Source of the DNA: Candidatus Limnocylindrales bacterium
GTDB lineage: Bacteria > Desulfobacterota > Binatia > UBA1149 > CAITLU01
Assembly: GCA_035626395.1 (NCBI GenBank)
Contig: DASPNR010000042.1
Span: 813,206 to 877,205, forward strand
Length of the DNA stretch: 64,000 bases
Direction of reading: 5' to 3'
This document shows positions 8,360 to 16,213 of the stretch, piece after piece; the stretch's first letter is position 1; each line of letters opens with the position of its first letter. Both the position numbers and the translations under genes were made by a program. The notes below the pieces were generated by a model. The model worked only from the letters and a program-made list of their open reading frames with translations, ran no database searches and was not told the DNA's origin.

Positions 8360-9298
8360 GTGCGTGGGGACCTCCTTGCAGCGGCGGCCATTCTGGCCAT
8401 GACCGTCGCGGCGGCGACAGCCGTCGCCGCGCCATCGTCGTCCGCATCCCCAGTCTCCGAGCCCGTCCTTCCGGCTCGTATCGTTCCGAAGATCATCGAC
8501 GTTCCCGGCAGCCTCGGCCGTGCCCGTGCGGCGCGAGACCATGACCGCGAGCGGCTGCAGCGCGAGCTGACGCCGGCTCTGGTCGGCGAGCGATGGATCG
8601 AGGATTACGCTGATCTGGAGCGAGCTTACCGAGACGGTCTGCTGGTCGACGTGAAGAGCGATCCGGACGGTCTCGGCATCGAGCTGCGCCTGGAAGGTCC
8701 CTCGCGCATCGGCGAGCTCGTGGACGAGGACTCCATCCTTCAAACCCTGCTTTGTCGCGCGGCGCCGCCCACCGTCGGCCTGCTGTACCGGCTGGCCGAC
8801 CGTATCCGCCTGATCGAAGGGGAGGCCTACGAGCCGCTGATCATCACGAGCCTGGTCAGGACCTGGAGCTACCAGCAGCGCCTTTCGGCGGTCAATCCGA
8901 ACGCCGACCGCACCCGCGAAGGCATCCCGCCGACCCACGTCCTGGGTCTCGCCTTCGACATCGCGCGCAGCCCCTTGTCGGCCGAGCGCCAGAGGCTTCT
9001 GGAGTCGGTGCTGGACGAGCTGTCGGCCGACGGCGAGCTCGTCTACTACAAGGAAGGCTCGGGCCACGACTGCTATCACGTCATCGCGATGCCCAGTGCC
9101 CACGCCTCGCTGACCCGTTACTACGAGAAGCTGACGGGCCAGGATGAGCGCCGGCTGGCCTCCGGCGAGCGGCATCGCGAGCACGCGCTGCCGGCTCCGC
9201 CGTGTGTGATGTTCGGCCGCGGCCTCGAGCCTTACAGCGCCGTCTGCACGTGCGACCTGCCGGCCGATGCCGGACCCATGGCCGGCGACGGCGGCTGA
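8360..9298 (+). CDS. Secreted M15/DUF5715-like zinc peptidase-type protein
   Basis: 312 residues from a GTG at 8360, with a signal peptide (LLAAAAILAMTVAAATAVAA) that may alternatively start at the ATG at 8399. The C-terminal half carries a pattern of zinc D-Ala-D-Ala peptidases: SLVRTWSYQQRL, then His193 and Asp200 in PPTHVLGLAFDIA, and His240 in DCYHVIAMP (H-x6-D ... H). This suggests a periplasmic peptidoglycan or cell-wall peptidase-like fold; catalysis is not shown. The N-terminal half has no family I recognise. The gene follows the GT-C-like membrane protein with a 4-bp gap. The stop faces a 439-bp non-coding spacer. Confidence 0.75.
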   Translation: MRGDLLAAAAILAMTVAAATAVAAPSSSASPVSEPVLPARIVPKIIDVPGSLGRARAARDHDRERLQRELTPALVGERWIEDYADLERAYRDGLLVDVKSDPDGLGIELRLEGPSRIGELVDEDSILQTLLCRAAPPTVGLLYRLADRIRLIEGEAYEPLIITSLVRTWSYQQRLSAVNPNADRTREGIPPTHVLGLAFDIARSPLSAERQRLLESVLDELSADGELVYYKEGSGHDCYHVIAMPSAHASLTRYYEKLTGQDERRLASGERHREHALPAPPCVMFGRGLEPYSAVCTCDLPADAGPMAGDGG

Positions 9299-9737
9299 GC
9301 ATCGTCTTTCGCACAGGTTTGTGGGGCACGAGGCGAAGATGCACTTGCGGCCCCGGACCACACTGAGTAAGCTTCGAAAGCTCGATCCGACCGGATCGCG
9401 CTGGCCGCAAGGCCCTCCTGTTCGGAGTTCCGGTCTCGTCCCCCAGGTCCATTCTGCGCGCCGCCTGCGCGCGGCTCATTGCGTGTGAACGCCTCGCGTT
9501 CGCTGCGCTGGCCGCGTCATCGGCGCGCTCGGTCTCGACGGTGATGCCACCCGCCGTCGGGCCGTTGCAGAGGGAAGCCGTGTGCGCTGGTACCGGGGGG
9601 TCCAGCGCTCCCTCTCGCAGCGGAGCCTTGTAACGTTCCGGGGCTCAGGCGGCACTCCTGGCGGGTCGTCGCGGTTGGTAGTCCCAGCCAGCCGCGGCGG
9701 CACGTTCCTTCTGCGTGCGGTTCGCGAAGGAACGGCG
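9299..9737. other. 439-bp convergent spacer, hairpin-rich, candidate structured RNA
   Basis: Lies between two converging genes, where no promoter is needed, yet is unusually long. No convincing coding frame was seen. It holds a run of inverted repeats: 9320-9324/9358-9362; 9370-9374/9378-9382; 9383-9388/9393-9398; 9403-9406/9411-9414 with a GCAA loop on the plus strand; 9460-9464/9471-9475; 9487-9492/9496-9501; 9536-9541/9554-9559; 9584-9590/9602-9608; 9671-9678/9688-9695; and 9703-9710/9727-9734 with extra inner pairs. None has a clear T-run for a terminator. It does not match RNase P, tmRNA, SRP or 6S RNA by eye. Confidence 0.4.
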
Positions 9738-10910
9738 CTACAGATTGGCGAGCGCGGTTTCCATGTCGCGCGAGACGCGGTCGTAGGTGAGGTTCTGCAG
9801 CGCCCATTCGCGGCCGGCGATGCCTATGCGGCGGCGAAGCGTCGGGTCGGCCAGCAGGGCCGCGAGCGCTGGGACGAAATGCTCGGGGTCGGCCAGAACG
9901 AACTCGAGACCCGGCGTCATCGCAAGGCCCTCCGCGCCGTGCGGCGTGGTCACCACGGCTTTTCCGGACATCAGCGCCTCGGCGATCTTCAGTTTGGTTC
10001 CAGAACCGGAGAGGAAGGGCGCGGCGAAGACTGCGCAGCGCTTGATGTACGACTGCACCTCGGGAACGTCGGCGAACATCTCCGCATGCGGAACCGCCGC
10101 CACCGCCTTCTGCAGCGCGGCGTCGGGACTGCGGCCGACGAGCCACAGTCGATGCTTCACCCCGGATTGCGCCAGCTCCTGCGACACCTGCAGCAGGCAT
10201 TCGGCAGCCTGCGCGTTGGGCAGGTAAGCGAACGTCCCGACGAACAGCACGATGTCGGCGTCGCCGTCGCCCGCAGGCTCTCGCCGTGGCACGGCGTTCA
10301 GGACCACCGCAACATTTCCGAGGCCGAAGCGTTGCCGGTAGCTGCGCGCGTTCTCCTCGCTGGCCGCCCACACCTGGTCGGCCAGCTTCAGCGCGCGACG
10401 CTCGAGCGCCTCGGTGTTGGAGGCGAGGGCCCTGTAGGCGAACCGGACCAGCGCGCTGCCGGCGGCGGCTGCGACGCCGGCGTGAAGCTCGGATTCCACG
10501 TTCATCGTATCTGCAATGATGCGCACGCCGGGCACGCGTGAACGCAGCGGCGCGCACAGTTCGGCCAGATACGTGTCGCCCAGCACCACCACGTCGGGTC
10601 GCGCGGCGCGTACCTTGGCCGTGATGAGTCGCTCGCGCTTCGGCCACAGATAGCGTGCAGCGGGAATGGACCGCCCCGTCAGCATCGCCCGCGCAATGCG
10701 CCGTGCCCTGCCGGCCGGCGTCTCGGTGGCGGCGGGGAAGAACTCTGCGGCACGGGCCGACAGCTCGGCGGCGGCGCTCGGCTCATCGCCGACGACCATC
10801 AATTCGGTATCGTGCCGCTCGCTGAGGATCTGCCAGATCATGCGCACGCGCATGCGTCCGCCAAAATCCGGGCCCCAGGGCGAGTATGGCGCGATGTAAA
10901 CGATCTTCAT
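9738..10910 (-). CDS. Glycosyltransferase (GT-B, family 4-like)
   Basis: 390 residues from the ATG at 10910 (MKIVYIAPYSPWGPDFGGRM), with the Gly-rich N-terminal donor/acceptor loop typical of GT4-like retaining enzymes. The C-terminal half has IVLFVGTFAYLPN as the start of the second Rossmann domain. It also has FLSGSGTKLKIAEALMSGKAVVTT, corresponding to the E-x7-E nucleotide-sugar site, and a terminal AREWALQNLTYDRV. The gene overlaps the stop of the flippase gene by ATGA, so translation is coupled. With the flippase and the divergent glycosyltransferase it forms a small surface polysaccharide locus. Confidence 0.9.
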   Translation of the reverse strand: MKIVYIAPYSPWGPDFGGRMRVRMIWQILSERHDTELMVVGDEPSAAAELSARAAEFFPAATETPAGRARRIARAMLTGRSIPAARYLWPKRERLITAKVRAARPDVVVLGDTYLAELCAPLRSRVPGVRIIADTMNVESELHAGVAAAAGSALVRFAYRALASNTEALERRALKLADQVWAASEENARSYRQRFGLGNVAVVLNAVPRREPAGDGDADIVLFVGTFAYLPNAQAAECLLQVSQELAQSGVKHRLWLVGRSPDAALQKAVAAVPHAEMFADVPEVQSYIKRCAVFAAPFLSGSGTKLKIAEALMSGKAVVTTPHGAEGLAMTPGLEFVLADPEHFVPALAALLADPTLRRRIGIAGREWALQNLTYDRVSRDMETALANL

Positions 10911-12409
10911 GATGCGCGGCCGTGCCGTCGCCTTGCCGGAGCCATCTGCGCGAGCAAGCCGAGCATGGTGCGTGTCCGTCGCGGCGCCAGCAGCGCCAGC
11001 ACCGCGGCGTAGGCGCCAAACGTCGTCAGCGCCCACGCGGTAAGCGAGACGACAGAGGCCGCCGGCCATCGGGAATGCAGCAGATGCATCGCCAGCGCCG
11101 CGGCGCCTGCGGCCACCCACGGCGCTGCCACCGCCGGTGCGACGTCGAAGGCCACCGTACGACGCGCCACCGGAATGGCGGCGGCGATGGCCGGCGCCGC
11201 GGCGATCGCCGCGCAAGCCGCACCCATCGGTCCGAATGCGAGCGTGAGCGCCGTGCCCACCGACCACATGATTGCCGCCTGCGCGGCTGCCAGCGCGAAC
11301 GCGTGCCGTGCATGTCCGAGCGCGCCGAGCAGCCCGAACAGAGGGAACGCGCTCGCCAGCGGCAACATCGCGATCCAGTAGGGCAGCACCAGCGGCACGG
11401 CCGCCTCCCACTGCTGGCCGAAGACGAGCTCGGGCAGGCGGTGCGCAAAGACCAGCACGACCGCGGCGGCCGGCGCAACGGCGGCATTGGCAGCGAACAG
11501 GACGTTCCCGATGAAGCCGCCGAGCTGCTCGCGGTGGTCGAGCATGCGCGAGAAGGCCGGGAGGTACACCCGCTGCATCATGAACAGCGGCAGCACCGGA
11601 GCTCGCCCGACCCACGACGCCCACGTCAGCATGCCGACGGCGGCCTCACCCGCCAGCACGCCGACGGCAACCGGAATGAACGCGTCCTTTCCCAGGGCCA
11701 CCAGGGCGATGCCTTGGAAGGGCACGCCGAAGGCAAGGTGACGGCGCAGGCGCGGCCACGACAGGCGCCAGCCCGCCGGCCACGGTGCGGCGGCGTGCGC
11801 GAGAATGGCTCCGGTCATGGTACGCGCCAGGAGTGCGAAGCCCAGACTGACGGCCGCGCCGAAGCCGGCCAGGGCCAGTCCGACTGCGGCCGCGTTGAAG
11901 ATCAGCGCCTGTCCTACCTCGATCACCGCCAGACGATCGAATTGCAGGTGCCGCTCCAGCCGGATCGACGGCACCGTCTGCAGCGATGCCGGCAGCAGCG
12001 CCAGCGCCGCCAGGCGGATGACCAGAGCGACGTCGTCGCTGCGGTCGTAGGCCGACGCAAGCGCAGGCGCCATCGTCCACGCCACCGCGATCGCCGCCGC
12101 CACGAACAGCTGCTGCGCGGTGAAGACGCTGCGATAGTCGTCGATCTCCGGCTCGTGCGGCTGGCGTACCAGCGCCGCGCCGAGGCCGACGTCGGAGACG
12201 AGATAGAGCACGCTCCACGCCATGACGACGATGGCGTAGATTCCGAACTCCTCCACGCTCAGGATGTTGGCCAGCGCCACTGCGCCGGCGCCGTGCAGCG
12301 CCTGGGACAGGACCTGGCGCGTGGCCAGCGCACCGGCCGCTCGCGCCGTTGCGCGCCTGATCGCCGACGGCGAGAGCAGTGGCGGAGCGGGAGGCGCCAT
12401 CGGTGTCAT
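10907..12409 (-). CDS. Polysaccharide/O-antigen flippase (MOP superfamily)
   Basis: 500 residues with about 12-14 hydrophobic helices. ATRQVLSQALHGAGAVALANILSVEEFGIYAIVV near the N-terminus is typical of Wzx/RfbX-type flippases (polysaccharide biosynthesis protein family). A mid-protein segment HLAFGVPFQGIALVALGKDAFIPVAVGVL marks the second half. The ATG at 12409 (MTPMAPP) or the one at 12400 may initiate. It probably moves lipid-linked oligosaccharides across the inner membrane. The stop overlaps the downstream glycosyltransferase start. Only 33 bp separates its start from the divergent glycosyltransferase at 12443. Confidence 0.88.
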   Translation of the reverse strand: MTPMAPPAPPLLSPSAIRRATARAAGALATRQVLSQALHGAGAVALANILSVEEFGIYAIVVMAWSVLYLVSDVGLGAALVRQPHEPEIDDYRSVFTAQQLFVAAAIAVAWTMAPALASAYDRSDDVALVIRLAALALLPASLQTVPSIRLERHLQFDRLAVIEVGQALIFNAAAVGLALAGFGAAVSLGFALLARTMTGAILAHAAAPWPAGWRLSWPRLRRHLAFGVPFQGIALVALGKDAFIPVAVGVLAGEAAVGMLTWASWVGRAPVLPLFMMQRVYLPAFSRMLDHREQLGGFIGNVLFAANAAVAPAAAVVLVFAHRLPELVFGQQWEAAVPLVLPYWIAMLPLASAFPLFGLLGALGHARHAFALAAAQAAIMWSVGTALTLAFGPMGAACAAIAAAPAIAAAIPVARRTVAFDVAPAVAAPWVAAGAAALAMHLLHSRWPAASVVSLTAWALTTFGAYAAVLALLAPRRTRTMLGLLAQMAPARRRHGRAS

Positions 12410-12442
12410 CGACGATCGCGATCGGCTAGACGGGCCATTCTC

Positions 12443-13567
12443 GTGCGCTTCTTGATCAGTCTTCTCGCGCTCCGTCCAGGGCGTATCGGTGGCACCGAGA
12501 CGTACATCCGCGAGCTGCTGGCGGCTCTGCCTGCCTGCATGGGCGAAGACGAGGCCGCCGTCCTTCTTTCCAGGCACATCGCCGACGACGTGCCGACGCC
12601 GGGTCTGGGCCGGATCCTCGTCGATGCCACGCCGCCGGTGCTGATGGCGCAGCGGATGGCCGAGGCATTCACGCCGTATCGTGCCCGCCACATCGAGCGC
12701 GTGATCAAGACCTTCGCGCCCGATGCGATCCTGTTCCCGCAGATCTCCATCTTTCCCAAGCTCGTCCAGGCGCAGGCGGTGATCACCGTCGGTGACGTGC
12801 AGCACCTGGTGCATCCCGGCAACTTCGCGCTGGTCGACCGTCTGTTCCGTCGGGCTATCTATCCGTACAGCTTCGAGAGGGCGGCGATCGTTCTGTCGAT
12901 GTCCGTCCATACTCGCGAGCAGCTCATCGAGCTCGCGAACGTCAGCGCCGGCAAGATTCGCGTCGTGCCGCTCGGAGCCGGCGTGGCCGCCGGCTCGCGC
13001 GCCGGCGTTCCCGTGCAGGCTCCCTATCTGTACTTCCCCGCCGCCACCAATGTGCACAAGGGGCACGACGTGCTGCTGCGCACGTTCGCCGCCGCCGTGC
13101 GCGAGCACGCGCTGCCGCACACGCTGGTGCTGACGGGGCAGCAGACCACGCACTGGCGCACGTTGAAGCGCCAGATCGCGCAGCTCGGCATCGCCGACCG
13201 TGTCATCCATCTCGGGTTCGTGGCGCGCGACACCGTCGGCTCGCTCTACGCTGGCGCCGATGCGGTCGTGTTCCCGACGCGCTTCGAAGGATTCGGGTTG
13301 CCAGTGCTGGAGGCGGCCAGCGCCGGTGCGAAAGTCATCGCGTCCGATCTTTCGGTATTCGAGGAGGTCGGGGCCCGCGGCGTGCTGAACATCGATTTCG
13401 AGGACCCGCGCCAGCTGGTTTCGGCGCTGGCGGCCGAGCAGCGCGCGAGCCTCGGAGAGCAGGCGTGGACCTGGGAGCGCACGGCACGTGCGACACTGGA
13501 GGCGTTGCGCGATGCGGGGCAGGGCGTGTCGGTCGGAAGAGGGAAATGGAGGCGCCGTACGCAGTAG
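12443..13567 (+). CDS. Glycosyltransferase (GT4, GT1-type fold)
   Basis: 374 residues from a GTG at 12443, giving (M)RFLISLLALRPGRIGGTETYI, where GGTETY is the common GT4 N-terminal loop. The C-terminal half has YLYFPAATNVHKGHDVLLRTF and the donor-site segment FPTRFEGFGLPVLEAASAGAKVIAS (E-F/G-F-G-L-P-x-x-E). This is a standard retaining nucleotide-sugar glycosyltransferase. It is divergent from the flippase, so initiation signals for both must overlap within 33 bp or lie inside the opposite gene. Its last codons and stop lie inside a 47-nt hairpin (13549-13595) that has a second copy 356 bp downstream. Confidence 0.92.
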   Translation: MRFLISLLALRPGRIGGTETYIRELLAALPACMGEDEAAVLLSRHIADDVPTPGLGRILVDATPPVLMAQRMAEAFTPYRARHIERVIKTFAPDAILFPQISIFPKLVQAQAVITVGDVQHLVHPGNFALVDRLFRRAIYPYSFERAAIVLSMSVHTREQLIELANVSAGKIRVVPLGAGVAAGSRAGVPVQAPYLYFPAATNVHKGHDVLLRTFAAAVREHALPHTLVLTGQQTTHWRTLKRQIAQLGIADRVIHLGFVARDTVGSLYAGADAVVFPTRFEGFGLPVLEAASAGAKVIASDLSVFEEVGARGVLNIDFEDPRQLVSALAAEQRASLGEQAWTWERTARATLEALRDAGQGVSVGRGKWRRRTQ

Positions 13568-13595
13568 GGGGAGGGCGGCCTGCGTACGACGCCTC
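13549..13595. repeat. Purine-loop hairpin, copy 1
   Basis: The left arm GAGGCGCCGTACGCAG (13549-13564) pairs with CTGCGTACGACGCCTC (13580-13595), 15 of 16 pairs. The loop is the 15-nt purine-rich segment 13565-13579. The left arm and loop start overlap the 3' end of the glycosyltransferase gene, whose stop codon is 13565-13567. Copy 2 at 13905-13951 has the same loop except for the first base. Confidence 0.8.
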
Positions 13596-13769
13596 GAGAG
13601 TCGAAGGCTCCAGGCACGAGCTCAGGGGAGATGGGGAAAGCCGTGCTCCCTCCGACTCACTTGTTCGCGGCCGCGCGCGTCACGACGGAAGCTGCGCCGG
13701 TCGACAAAAGGACAACGAAAACGAACCCTTCTTTTTCGCGGGCCGCGTCGGTTCCGGCCACGCGCTACT

Positions 13770-13798
13770 TTCTTACAGCGGTGTAACCAGACCAACAA
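13770..13798 (-). promoter_or_regulatory. Promoter-like element, orphan copy
   Basis: On the minus strand it reads TTGTTG, a 17-nt spacer, then TAAGAA. Overlapping the -10 side is an inverted repeat TTACA-GCGG-TGTAA (13773-13786). The 33-bp stretch 13773-13805 matches 16301-16333 at 26 of 33 positions. No gene lies downstream on the minus strand, so either an untranslated RNA is made or this is a relic copy. Confidence 0.4.
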
Positions 13799-13904
13799 GA
13801 GGGTTTGCGGGGGCAGCGAAAAAAAGAACGGAGGACCGGGTGCGGTGTGTTGCGTGCGGCTGCTGCCTCGCGATGGCGTCAGATGCGGCGGACGGTGTGG
13901 TGGT

Positions 13905-13951
13905 GAGGTGCCGCGCGCAGAAGGGGGAGGGCGGCCTGCGCGCGGCACCTC
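13905..13951. repeat. Purine-loop hairpin, copy 2 (perfect 16-bp stem)
   Basis: The left arm GAGGTGCCGCGCGCAG (13905-13920) pairs perfectly with CTGCGCGCGGCACCTC (13936-13951) around the 15-nt loop 13921-13935. Relative to copy 1, three base pairs change on both sides (C-G to T-A, T-A to C-G, A-T to G-C) while the loop stays the same. This supports selection on the hairpin itself. Confidence 0.85.
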
Positions 13952-13952
13952 G

Positions 13953-14015
13953 TTGTCGGAAGTTGCAGCGCGCGAGGCTTGGGGGAGGGGGACAACCCGC
14001 ACGCACTTCCGACAA
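13953..14015. repeat. 11-bp inverted repeat with G-rich loop
   Basis: TTGTCGGAAGT (13953-13963) pairs with ACTTCCGACAA (14005-14015). The 41-nt loop includes another GGGGGAGGGGG run. It lies 105 bp beyond the stop of the minus-strand Cys-rich gene and has no T-run, so it is not a typical terminator. It directly abuts hairpin copy 2. Confidence 0.6.
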
Positions 14016-14119
14016 GCTGTGGTCAACGTTCTACATACACATCCATTTCACGGCGGCCATGTCCGTCCTGTCCAGCCGCGTGCTGTGCAGTGCATGGCTT
14101 TCACCATGCGCCGTCAGCG

Positions 14120-16213
14120 CTAGTCGGGACAGTTGGAGCCGCCGGGGAAGTTGTACGTGACGCTGTGATCATTGGCACACCGCGGCTCGAATTCAACATT
14201 CAGCGCCACCACTCCTGGGCCCGGAAGACCCGACGAGCTGTTGATCGCGGGACTGTTGGAGGCAGCGATGCAGAAGATGTTGCTGAGCGTTCCGCCAAAG
14301 TGTCCGCCGGTGGCGCCGACCTCGATGGTGTCGGGATAGCACGCGCGATTCTCGAGGAGGCTACAATTGCCCGCATTCAGGGCCTGGCACTCGGCGTCTG
14401 TGATGCATGTCAAATAGCCACGGCCGCTCGCGCGTACCTCACCGTCGCAATACGATTGGATCGGTCCGAGCGTGCAAGTGCTGTTATCGCCGCACAAATA
14501 ATCTTCACACTGGTTCGGCTCGACGCCCGCACCGCCGCCTGCCGTGCACGACCCGAGTCCTGCAGCCGCGCACTCCGCATGCGACTTGCAGCCGAACGAG
14601 GCATCGCCCGAACATGCGCGGCAATGGCACATCGCTCCGACGGGCTCATCGCACGGCAACGACGCCACATTCGACTGATCTTCGGTGGTGTAGTTCTGCA
14701 CGATATGGATGCCGGCGCCGCCGATATTCGTGGACGGATGCGGCGGACAATCGAAGCTGATCGGGCCAAAGGTGGGGTGCAGAGAATTTTCGTCGCACGC
14801 CAGATTCGGCCGCTGTCCGCCCGCGCAGGTGCCGTTGCGCTGGCCGTCGTTGGGGGTGACGTCGCCGGTGCACTGCGGGCAGGGAACCGTCAGCGTGTTG
14901 CCGCCGGTGTGGATGATCGCATTCAGCTCCAGCGATGCATCCCAGACGCCGTTGCCGATATCGGCGGTCCCGGTCAGCTCCTCGGTGATGCGATTCATCA
15001 CGCAGACCGGGATGCCGCCGGAGGACAGCGGCAGCGGCGGGCCGAACAGGCAGGCGCAGGTATTGTTGACGGCGCCGCAATCGGAGTCCGCGCCGTTGAT
15101 CGTATCGCAGAAAATCGTGGGATCGCTGATGCAACGGCAGCTCGAGGTGGCGGCCGTCTTGGTCAGCTCGAGCCGAACCTCGCACGCCGCACAATCGGCG
15201 TCGCACTCGAGCCGCGCCGGATCCGGATAGACGTCGGGCAGGTCCACGTTGTGCGCGGTGCCGGTCCAGCCCGTGCTGAGGAAGGTATCGGTGAGCTGCA
15301 CTCCAGGGCCACCATTGAGCCGCCGAACGACCTGATCGATGGGGCAGTCATTCGGCAGCTCGTATGCCATGGCCGCCAGACCCGATCCCGAACGATCGGC
15401 CACGACGTCGGCAACGCAGCTCTGCAGCTGCGCCACGCTGTCGCCGCAGGAGCCGAGCGCGTCGAGCTCGTGACGCGAGTCGATTGCAGGAAAGTCGTCG
15501 ATGTCGCATGACGAGGCGATGCCGGCCTTTATCGCGTCGATGGTCGCGGCAATCTTGCCGTTGGGATCGTCGCCTTCGCAGCCGTAGTCGAGGCCGCTGG
15601 CCGCCTTGTCGAGCGCGGTCTGGCATTTCACGCGCTCACCGACGATGGTCGGGAGCGCCTTGGAGAGACCCGAGGCGATGGCGCGATGGCAACCGCGTGC
15701 ATCGCTGGGAAGCGGCGTATCGGGAGTGCCCATCGTGTCGTGCAGCGCGTTTCGCACCACGCCGTCGGCCGACGCGATCATGCATGCAGCGAGCTCGCTG
15801 AAGTCGTCGATGCCGGTGGTGGCGCCGCCGTCGTCCGACAAGTGGCCGGGCGAGAGGCAGCGGCCGTAGTTGGAGAGGACCGTATTGATGGGCGAGCCAC
15901 CCGGAGCGCACTTGCCCGTTATGGCCGCCGTGACCTTGTCGCGCGCCTTGCCGAGCTTGCCATCCAGGTCAGCGCCCGGATTGTTGCAGTCGACACCGCC
16001 GCCGATGACGCCGGCGTCGCGCTGCGTATGACACTTGGCTGCCGACTTCAGAAGCGTCTTGACGTACTTGCCGACGCTCTTGCCGATGGCTGAGCGACAC
16101 GCGGTCTCGGCGCTGCTCTGGGCGCTGGCCGTAGAGGGGGCCGAAGCGAAAGCGCCCGACAGAACGAGAGTGAAACAGAAAGCGGTTGTGGGGGTGGTGA
16201 AAGATTTGCGCAT
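14120..16213 (-). CDS. Secreted cysteine-rich protein with tandem N-terminal helical modules
   Basis: 697 residues. The ATG at 16213 has GAGGAG upstream and begins a signal peptide (MRKSFTTPTTAFCFTLVL...SAQS). Residues of about 35-140 and 165-280 are two Ala/Lys-rich, probably helical, modules flanked by Cys. Each opens with a C-x(7)-[VL]-[GS]-K pattern (ACRSAIGKSVGKYVK; GCHRAIASGLSKALP). The remaining 400 residues are Cys-rich and probably beta, with segments such as CSGDASFGCKSHAECAAAGLGSC. No CxxCH haem motif is present, nor any transmembrane anchor. Probably an extracellular or outer-surface protein; function unknown. The opening module also occurs in the esterase at 17619-19532. Confidence 0.85.
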   Translation of the reverse strand: MRKSFTTPTTAFCFTLVLSGAFASAPSTASAQSSAETACRSAIGKSVGKYVKTLLKSAAKCHTQRDAGVIGGGVDCNNPGADLDGKLGKARDKVTAAITGKCAPGGSPINTVLSNYGRCLSPGHLSDDGGATTGIDDFSELAACMIASADGVVRNALHDTMGTPDTPLPSDARGCHRAIASGLSKALPTIVGERVKCQTALDKAASGLDYGCEGDDPNGKIAATIDAIKAGIASSCDIDDFPAIDSRHELDALGSCGDSVAQLQSCVADVVADRSGSGLAAMAYELPNDCPIDQVVRRLNGGPGVQLTDTFLSTGWTGTAHNVDLPDVYPDPARLECDADCAACEVRLELTKTAATSSCRCISDPTIFCDTINGADSDCGAVNNTCACLFGPPLPLSSGGIPVCVMNRITEELTGTADIGNGVWDASLELNAIIHTGGNTLTVPCPQCTGDVTPNDGQRNGTCAGGQRPNLACDENSLHPTFGPISFDCPPHPSTNIGGAGIHIVQNYTTEDQSNVASLPCDEPVGAMCHCRACSGDASFGCKSHAECAAAGLGSCTAGGGAGVEPNQCEDYLCGDNSTCTLGPIQSYCDGEVRASGRGYLTCITDAECQALNAGNCSLLENRACYPDTIEVGATGGHFGGTLSNIFCIAASNSPAINSSSGLPGPGVVALNVEFEPRCANDHSVTYNFPGGSNCPD

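Larger units (their letters stand above)
13568..14119. other. 552-bp non-coding region with hairpins and a promoter-like element
   Basis: No gene is supported here; the open frames are short, Arg/Pro-rich shadows of GC-rich sequence. The region contains the right half of hairpin copy 1, a promoter-like element at 13770-13798 read on the minus strand, and hairpin copy 2 (13905-13951). A further 11-bp inverted repeat is at 13953-13963/14005-14015. Local composition is less uniform than in the genes, with runs of A (around 13820) and T (around 13730). It could hold a small RNA, a decayed gene or a non-autonomous element. Confidence 0.5.

Noticed and set aside
9645..9737. Reading frame that continues after the stop of the minus-strand glycosyltransferase for 30 codons (ending GWDYQPRRPARSAA)
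   Set aside because: Codon use looks plausible, but the glycosyltransferase already has a complete C-terminus, the segment also forms strong hairpins, and there is no sign of stop-codon read-through.
13568..14119. Several open frames of 80-230 codons in the gap
   Set aside because: They are Arg/Pro/Gly-rich, mutually overlapping and without ribosome sites or homology; the region is better explained by hairpins and regulatory DNA.
14620..14640. M-C-H-C-R-A-C segment as a haem-binding motif
   Set aside because: It is C-H-C-x-x-C, not C-x-x-C-H, so covalent haem attachment is not supported.
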